Source: Heterobilharzia americana (lineage: Eukaryota > Platyhelminthes > Trematoda > Strigeidida > Schistosomatidae). From it: a stretch of DNA of 64,000 bases. Numbering within the stretch: position 1 is the stretch's first letter; each line of letters begins with the position of its first letter. The position numbers and the translations under genes are program-made. The notes beneath the pieces were generated by a model. The model had not been told where the DNA came from. It ran no database searches and saw nothing but the letters and a program-made list of their open reading frames with translations. The stretch covers positions 78,063,160 to 78,127,159 of the forward strand of contig OX104130.1 of assembly GCA_944470555.2 (NCBI GenBank), in the 5' to 3' direction. Shown piece by piece: positions 57,828-64,000 of the stretch.

Positions 57828-58612
57828 TTATTGACCTTGTGTCAAGTAGGCTGCGTCTCCACTTTCTTCACATTGAGATGAAGTCGATCTGATTTTTAGT
57901 GTGTCCTGGTGTCTGTTGAAATCAAATCCATGTCGCTTTGTGGATATCCTTGTGTTTGAAAACACTGCCTCACCTCCAATCACCAAATCGTTGAATGCAC
58001 AGAATTCTGTAAACAATTCTGCATTCTCGTTCATCACCTCACCGAGCGCTTCTCGACTCATGGTTAGTTCTCTTCCTGTGTTGTCCCCTCCCAGTTTGGC
58101 ATTCATGTCTCCCATTAGAATTTTGATATCGCCAACTGAGGTTTTGTTTGGCGTTGATTGCAGTTGTCTGTAGAATTCCTCCTTCTCCTCTTCATCTGCA
58201 TTATTTGCAGGTGCGTGGTATAGCATTGTATGATCGTGACCTTCCTTCTTTTTGAGTTGAACCTTGCTGTCATGATCCTGGAGGAGATTGGTTCCCACTG
58301 AATGAGAGCGTTCGATGCTGTTGAAGACATCATGATTGCCACTCCCTAACTCAGTGTGGTTGTCATCTGGGTGACAATGTTGGAATAGATTATTGATTCT
58401 GCAGTTGACAGTTTGGAGAGTCCACTCCCATTCCATCTGCTTCCGCAAATTCCAAGCACTTCGATGTGATGCCTTCTCACCTCCTTTGCAATCTGGGCCG
58501 CCTTGCTGGGTTCAAACATCGTACGAACATTCCATGTATTCACGTTTACTTTCACTTTCATCGAGAGAGAGAAGACACATCGGCCAATTGGCTTCCCGAA
58601 GGCTTTCACCAA
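57828..58612 (-). pseudogene. R10 APE-type endonuclease, inactivated
   Basis: Starts at 58612 (MVKAFGKPIGRCVFSL, then VNVNTWNVRTMFEPSKAAQI, IEVLGICGSRWNGSG). After a frameshift: DHDSKVQLKKKEGHDHTML, EEFYRQLQS, IKILMGDMNAKLGGDN (GDMN, the catalytic Asp/Asn pair of the exonuclease-endonuclease-phosphatase fold), FNDLVIGG, KRHGFDFNRHQDTLKI (in place of the usual TW-S-P-D-G-R-N-QID stretch). The role in RTE is to nick target DNA for priming. The frameshift near 58380 and stops abolish it. Confidence 0.85.
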
Positions 58613-58808
58613 CTGGCGTCATTTCGCCTCTCCGATTCCAGCGAGGAATAAGTTTGTTTTTATTTTTATGTATCGTTTGTGCTTTGAAGTTTGTTAAGCG
58701 GTTAGATTTGTTTTACGGGGTAGGGTTGCTAGCCCTATGTCCAACCTTCCGTGTTTACCCGGGCTTAGGACCGGCTAGTAACTAGTGAACTAGTTAACCA
58801 GGTGAGGT

Positions 58809-58822
58809 TATGTGAAGTGAAT
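58809..58822. repeat. Target-site duplication of R10 (right)
   Basis: TATGTGAAGTGAAT, identical to 55429-55442; marks the exact 5' end of the element. Confidence 0.9.
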
Positions 58823-58824
58823 AA

Positions 58825-59398
58825 AGGTTTCAATTTTGAATTTCGTCTGAATGCCATGAAGGTTTTGGCTTGATGTTATTCGTTTCACCTTCCGAAAATC
58901 AACCGGTATTACTGAGGCAACAATAAGAGGTGATCAGTTTTGTATAATATTCGTTCCTAATTATTCTACTGATATATGAAGTTGTACAGTTCAATCTCTA
59001 CTAAATTTCTTGACAAGTCTTCTGATGGGATCTACCTAATGCTGATAGAAATATGAATCTCTTTTGAACATCGGCGAATTACAATACAGTTATGATTAAT
59101 TTTGGCTTTTGCTAGGTTTTATGCTCATATTAGTGGAACTCAGTGAGAAAAAGTACTTTATACATTTATGAAGACGACTTACCTAAAATTTTGTTTAAAT
59201 GAATACTTATCTACACAGTTTTCCTCTGGTATTCGATGCATATGAATTCATAAAATATTGTATTAAGTAGTTTACACAGGTTTCCACATCCTTCTTCGGT
59301 TACATTTCAAGTTATATTTTCACAATAAATCTCGGTAGTTTTACCTCGTGTGAATGTTTATTGTAATTTTTATCAAGGTAGCATAACCATAATCTCAG
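58825..59398. other. AT-rich stretch, nothing recognised
   Basis: No supported feature. Confidence 0.4.
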
Positions 59399-59399
59399 A

Positions 59400-59625
59400 C
59401 AAAAAGCTAAATGAAAATCACTTTGAAATGTCTTCCAAGCACTAAACAGCTGTTTCGTTCCGTGTTCAGACTCCTCAGCAATGCATGCCACCACACCATT
59501 AGGCACCGACTTCAAGGGCTTCAAGTTCAGGGGCCATCATGTTGTTATTCAGCCAATGGGTTGAAATGCAATGCTTCACATTTTTCTACTTTTGTTAATC
59601 CACGTTATAGCACTCAATGCCCTCG
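59400..59625 (-). repeat. Family B SINE with best-preserved hammerhead core (B5)
   Basis: The minus strand around 59490-59430 has GCATTG (stem I), CTGAGGA (core), GTCTGAACACGGAAC (stem II, imperfect), GAAA (core), ACAGCTGT (self-pairing stem III), then TAGTGC (stem I partner; GCATTG/TAGTGC pairs with two wobbles). Both conserved core strands are intact. The cleavage triplet is GTT, which fits the NUH rule. Confidence 0.72.
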
Positions 59626-59699
59626 TGTTCTTTCTGGATTACCGCTCTGATTACAACGTGTCATTAGAAAAATCTTATTTTGAGGCAAGTAAATAATGA

Positions 59700-60010
59700 G
59701 CTGCGGGCAGTAGGTCAACTTGAAGGTTTGTAGAGATTTATTGATTTCAAGTTGGACGTGACGAGAAATACTCCCAAATGGCATTATACGAAGGTCACAC
59801 TATGTAGTGAAATAACAGAAGATGGAAAATGTAGACAAATGGGTTCTGATTGAGTGGCTCAATAATCACTTTGCCGACCATGAAATCTATAACTTCTGGT
59901 TTTGAACCCTGGAGGTGTGATAAGTGCACGCTGAAAAGCATTCCCATACTGATGGAAGCAACTAGCCAGTGCTTTCAATTTCCTCATAATTCTCTGAATG
60001 ACATCAACCC
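59700..60010 (+). repeat. Family B SINE with tRNA-like head (B6)
   Basis: tRNA-like part 59848-59918 (GATTGAGTGGCTCAATAATC, GGTTTTGAACCCTGG), then a decayed ribozyme block (ACGCTGAAAAGC, GGAAGCAACTAGCCAGTGC). Divergent from B5. Confidence 0.6.
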
Positions 60011-60324
60011 ATTTTTAAGACCAGTTTTTGATCAATCGGTCGACAAAAGCCTTAAAACAAAATGTCATTACCAATGCCCATATAACTATTTAGTTAACTG
60101 AAAGGTGTTCGAGAAAGTTGTGTCACTCTAAAACTTATATTTTATCCACAAGACAGGTTGATCTTCGATTTACGTTTAGTCACAAAGAGCCTGTGAACCA
60201 CTAACTTCGTCTGGTTTTTACAGTTATCTAGTTATTCAAGTAAAACGGAATGTGGTCTGTGCTTTCGCAGTGGAATCGAATACAACTTTTAGGATGTTTT
60301 GGAATAGATACCAAAATCTTAGTG

Positions 60325-60490
60325 ATAGATAGTGGCTATCAGTCGAGTCCAGAGTATTCATTTTGATCTATTTAGGAGCTATCAATTAGATATACCTGCT
60401 TCCCATTCCCACTAAAACTCGGAATCGAGATCGATCGTTTCAAACCTTAGACCATTGAGTTAAGACAGCCACGTTGTTGCTTGTATTATC
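60325..60490 (-). repeat. Smalpha-like SINE, decayed (A11)
   Basis: The minus strand carries the tRNA-like part (CTTAACTCAATGGTCTAAGG, CTCGATTCCGAG) and a decayed ribozyme block (GATATATCTAATTGATAG, CTGGACTCGACTG). The core is lost. Confidence 0.65.
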
Positions 60491-60534
60491 CCATAGTTGA
60501 GTGGACGGAATTAATATCTATTTCAAACACAAGC

Positions 60535-60820
60535 AATGTGGAGGCATCCACGTAGAAGCTCACATACCAATAGAGACCGATCAGTTCGGTCCACTCAATG
60601 ATGGGATAATACAAGCACCATGAATAAAACTACACCGCCATCACAAGTGGCTATCATGACTTGGTGGTCTAGTGGATAACGCTCTGGCATATAAAGCAGT
60701 CAGTGCCTTTTTCGAATTCTATTGGGAATAAAATCCTTCACCGCAAGGCAGGTACATGCAGCCGACACGTCACACGTAGGATAAAAGGCGATTCCATTGT
60801 TAGCCAGCGTCCATCAATAA
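60535..60820 (+). repeat. Smalpha-like SINE, decayed hammerhead (A12)
   Basis: Head (AGAGACCGATCAGTTCGGTC), tRNA-like part (TTGGTGGTCTAGTGGATAAC), ribozyme block (GGCAGGTACATGCAGCCGAC, TAGGATAAAAGGCG, ATTCCATTGTTAGCC) with both core strands mutated. Head-to-head with A11. A further head fragment lies at 60850-60905. Confidence 0.7.
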
Positions 60821-60905
60821 AACATAATTCACACACAAGGAATAAAGAGACTTCTGGACAGGAGCCCATATGCCTATGAAAACTGACCGAATCGGTCCAC
60901 TCAAC

Positions 60906-62320
60906 GACTTAAATGGGTACTAAAATAACTTAAAATGCTCATTTTGCAAGTTAATATATATCCGTAACTAATCGATTTGTAAAGACATTTTTATTTCACA
61001 ATATGAGTGCAATTTTTCCTCCAAAATGTGGTGAATAAGGTCAAATCTTGTGAGAGACTCAAAACCAAACTTCAACTATGCCAGTTAGTTTGTAGTTACT
61101 TACCGATGATTACCTTGTCTTTTGTTTATACTTATTCAACACCTCCTATATGTCTTATTTTAGTCTATGCACGCAAAACAGTATTACCGTCTGTAATCTT
61201 GAATAACTACCAAACCATCCAGTCCATTGTTGGTCAGGATCCCTTCAAACTACCAACTTGTTATTAAAAATATTTTATGACTAGCACCATTTTATTTCAT
61301 CATGTGTCACATGTTAAGCTAACTTTAACTGAGGTGAAAGTGAACGCCACTACATTCCTTCATTTGAGAAACTTTTGTACGTTGAAAATATGCAATCACG
61401 TTCATGTTTGAAAAGGCAGTAGGTAACATCAATTAATTTATTCTGATCTGTATTGATGTGATAGACACAGGTGTCCTAATGTTTCATAGATGGGAAAAGA
61501 TATTTATTGCTATGACTGATTTACAATATGAGTAACTAAGTATACTCCTCACCTTTACAAACCATCTTTCTCAGAAATCTTTAAAATACGGCTTGAAGAA
61601 TTACCAGAATTCATATCGATTGAAGTGTCACCAATCATCATGTCATTCCGAAGGATTGATGATGTTGCAGAAATTAGAGATAAAATCAACTGAATATTTG
61701 CCTGTCTTTAGGTAGTTTAGAAAAATGTTTTACGTACTGTATTCGCTCTGGCATCCCTAGTGATATGTGAGTGAAGACACTTATAGTAATGTTTCGCTTT
61801 CAAAACTGAATTTTGGAAACGAATGGTAAAGACTTTGCAAGAACTTAACACATACTTTTTGATAACGTTTGAATAAAAAACTTCCATACAAAAGAACAAT
61901 CTTGAATGACGTTGCAGTGACTTCTCTCAGTGGATATTTAAAATTAATGAAGGATGGTAAAACGCATTTGTCTGAGTTATCTTACAGCCAAAATTACGCC
62001 CACAATTCATTTTTGTTACATATTAGTCAAAAAATTGTCTGACTAGCTTCAATTTGACAGAATTGATGAATTATTGAAAATAGGAACAAAGTAAGAAAAA
62101 CATTTGTAACAGAATGAGCATGCACATATTTCGTGGATCCTCTTCAGTTACTATATAACTTATAGGATATAATACTTATGATAAGAAATATTTTATACAA
62201 ATCGCTTTTGTAAGCTTAGATCAACGTTCCGATTTAGATGGAAGGCAAAGAAGATTGAGGTTGACTAAAATTGATGAATGACCAGTGATGGAATTGAAAC
62301 GAAAAAAAAATCAAGAATAT
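60906..62320. other. AT-rich stretch, nothing recognised
   Basis: The ORF at 61007-61267 (86 codons) has a hydrophobic middle but no recognised motif. No RNA or repeat. Confidence 0.4.
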
Positions 62321-62324
62321 CATC

Positions 62325-63172
62325 TTTGTATTTCTCCGATGACTTTTGTCTGATGTCACACAAACTCGAAGATCTACAGGCGAAAACTAACAAATTGACA
62401 GAATAGGTAAGCTAGCAAAGACGGGACTCTCATCAAATGAGCATATAGAAGATAGAGGTGATGAAGATACACAACCAACAACACCACCAACAATAACAAA
62501 CTCCAATCACTATCAACGGGAGAAACTTAAAAAAAGTAACCTCCTTCACCTATCTACGAAGCACTTTTTCAACTACAGGAGGGACAGACGAGGATGTCAA
62601 AACCAGGATCGGAAAGATAGCAAGACAGGCGTTCAATAACCTGAAACCAGTGTGGAGATCTTTTGCACTGCACCCAGCATAAAGAGTCAACAACTTCCGG
62701 ATTTTCAACACCAACGTCAAATCAGTGCTTCTGTATGGCTCAGAGACTTGGCGCGTTACGAAAGGCACTTCCAATATACTGCAGACATTCATCAACAACT
62801 GCTTACGCTGGCTCGCTACTGAAGATCAGATGGCCAGAAAGAATCAGCAACAAGGAGCTCTGGGAACGAACCAACCAAGAACCTATCACTCAAGAAATAT
62901 GCAAGCGGAAGTGGAGATGGATTAGGCATACACTGAGAAGGCTGACTGGGAACATCACGCTCCAGGCTAGGCTCTTGAGTGGAACCTGGATGGGAAGCGA
63001 CGAGTTGGTTGTCCTTGGTGAGGGTGACATGGAGGAGATCTAGTGAGGAAAAAATGAGAGGTTGTGGTCTGTCGTGGAGCCAGGTTGAAGAGATTGCAGA
63101 CAACGTAGTGGGATGAAGACATGCTACTGAAGCCCCATGTTCCACTAGGAACCCAAGGGACAAATAATAATA
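62325..63172 (+). mobile_element. RTE-like element, 5'-truncated 3' part (R11)
   Basis: Begins at the FADD region in DNA (CTCCGATGACTTTTGTCTGATG, i.e. SDDFCLM), continues with KLEDLQAKTNKLTE, stop, KVTSFTYLRSTFSTTGGTDED-like, [40 protein letters not shown], [18 protein letters not shown], and the RNPRD-stop end at 63158. Then an AATAATAATAAT tail. Frameshifts throughout. No TSD was detected. Confidence 0.88.
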
Positions 63173-64000
63173 ATAATCTTCCATTAAAGAAGATGAAATG
63201 GAGACACAGATGAACCTCATACTGAGAGCTGCACAGTAAAACACCCATCCAATGTCAAGAATAGTATGTATGTGTGCGAGAATCATTTCTGATTGAGACA
63301 GATTAAAGTAAACAAGTTCCTAATCCTTGTTACCTCAATCCATACCTAATAATTCGCATATACGTTTTAAAGGATACACAATGAAACAAACAAGTAAGAG
63401 ATTTTGATTATATGTCTGAGCATACTGCGAATAATATAAGTCCTTTAGATTTGTAGTGTTAAAACATCGCGACTCATACTTGATCTATATATTCAGAAAG
63501 ATATTGGCATAAATCTTGCTCTACTTCGGTAATTTGAATCGCCTAAATTTGTAAATACAGAATTTCATTATCCTCATGACTTACCATTTTTCATTATCCC
63601 ATCTTGCAATCTACTTCAGAATCTATAATCCCTTTCATAGTTTTATTCACGTTACTTCACAAAATTATGAAAATCTGTTGACCTTCTGTTATACTAACTT
63701 AACCATGATGTCGTTTTAACCAATTTTAGAATAGCATAGTGTACAACTCTCTTATATTAGTTCTCGACCTTTTCTACAATGTTTTTATTGCCACTGTAAA
63801 AATAGTTAACCTTTTGAGTAGTCTTAACAGCTTCATCAAATTTTATCAATTTTGATCAACCTACGTCTTCGTTAACGTCCATCTCAATGTAAACATTTTT
63901 GTCAATTTATAAAATGTTTGTTTAAAATCTTTTTCATTGCAAACATTGTATTCCTTAGGTTATGAAACAGCTGAGGAGGTCTTGTGAAGTGCGAATATGC
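63173..64000. other. AT-rich stretch, nothing recognised
   Basis: No supported feature to the window end. Confidence 0.4.

Larger units (their letters stand above)
55441..58808 (-). mobile_element. Near full-length RTE-like retrotransposon (R10)
   Basis: About 3.37 kb, bounded by a 12-14-bp TSD. Minus strand: 5' UTR 58808 to about 58612 (starts ACCTCACCTGG), APE endonuclease, RT, C-terminus with a RNPRD-stop end at 55470, and an (AAT)n tail (plus strand ATT run, 55441-55466). The length fits an RTE-clade element (3.2-3.9 kb) with a single long ORF, no second ORF and practically no 3' UTR. It is the reference copy for reading the others. Many frameshifts and stops inactivate it, but both ends are complete. 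Confidence 0.93.

Noticed and set aside
59312..59524. 70-codon minus ORF as a gene
   Set aside because: It overlaps the family B SINE ribozyme block; the reading (IAEESEHGTKQLFSAWKTF) is the ribozyme DNA translated.
1..64000. CRISPR array, operon or prokaryotic signals
   Set aside because: No regularly spaced short repeats. Sequence character, SINEs and retroelements show a eukaryotic (flatworm) genome.

Overview
The window looks like a piece of a schistosome-type flatworm genome (trematode, family Schistosomatidae). It is AT-rich, with long non-coding stretches and only short decayed ORFs. Its repeats are ones characteristic of these worms: an RTE-clade non-LTR retrotransposon (SR2-like), Penelope-like elements (PLEs), a Ty3/gypsy element, and tRNA-derived SINEs that carry a hammerhead ribozyme (Smalpha-like). 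I found no convincing complete host gene. One 73-codon ORF (12706-12927) is the only weak candidate for a host exon. No family name was confirmed by a search; all rest on motifs read by eye.

Layout, left to right. 1-750: internally deleted RTE copy (minus). 2124-2333 and 2475-2979: RTE 3' ends. 3990-4635: PLE endonuclease fragment with inverted terminal repeats. 5905-10182: an RTE copy split by about 1.5 kb of unclassified DNA. 11690-12346: RTE 3' end. 12951-14375: PLE with a readable reverse transcriptase (RT) but a broken catalytic motif. 16330-17935: three tRNA-derived SINE families or orientations, in head-to-head pairs. 22615-23152: a head-to-head pair of Smalpha-like SINEs, one with an apparently intact hammerhead. 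23935-25123: 5'-truncated RTE with a perfect 15-bp target-site duplication (TSD). 29540-31100: RTE carrying a nested 208-bp PLE terminal-repeat fold-back with its own 12-bp TSD. 33714-34502 and 43184-43973: a 0.79-kb PLE-like 3' tail present twice. 34617-34814: a perfect 93-bp inverted repeat. 37654-39232: PLE with 345-bp inverted arms. 40410-43183: further PLE and RTE pieces, including what looks like a tandemly duplicated endonuclease domain. 45400-47920: decayed gypsy pol/gag. 48339-50542: RTE. 50900-51725: divergent PLE. 54488-54885: two SINE copies in the same orientation. 55441-58808: near full-length RTE with a 12-14-bp TSD. 59400-60905: more SINE pairs. 62325-63172: RTE 3' half.

The retroelements relate to one another in a few ways. 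RTE encodes an apurinic endonuclease plus RT and ends in a (TAA)n-type tail directly after its stop codon. PLEs encode RT plus a GIY-YIG endonuclease, and their terminal repeats have a hammerhead-like core. The SINEs have a tRNA-like promoter region followed by a hammerhead. Every protein-coding copy seen here is broken. Only some ribozyme modules and insertion boundaries are still intact.

The most interesting structures are the hammerhead-bearing SINEs (two different cores), the repeated head-to-head SINE pairing, the inverted PLE termini, the nested fold-back, the perfect palindrome and the duplicated endonuclease. I do not see an unambiguous new biological system.
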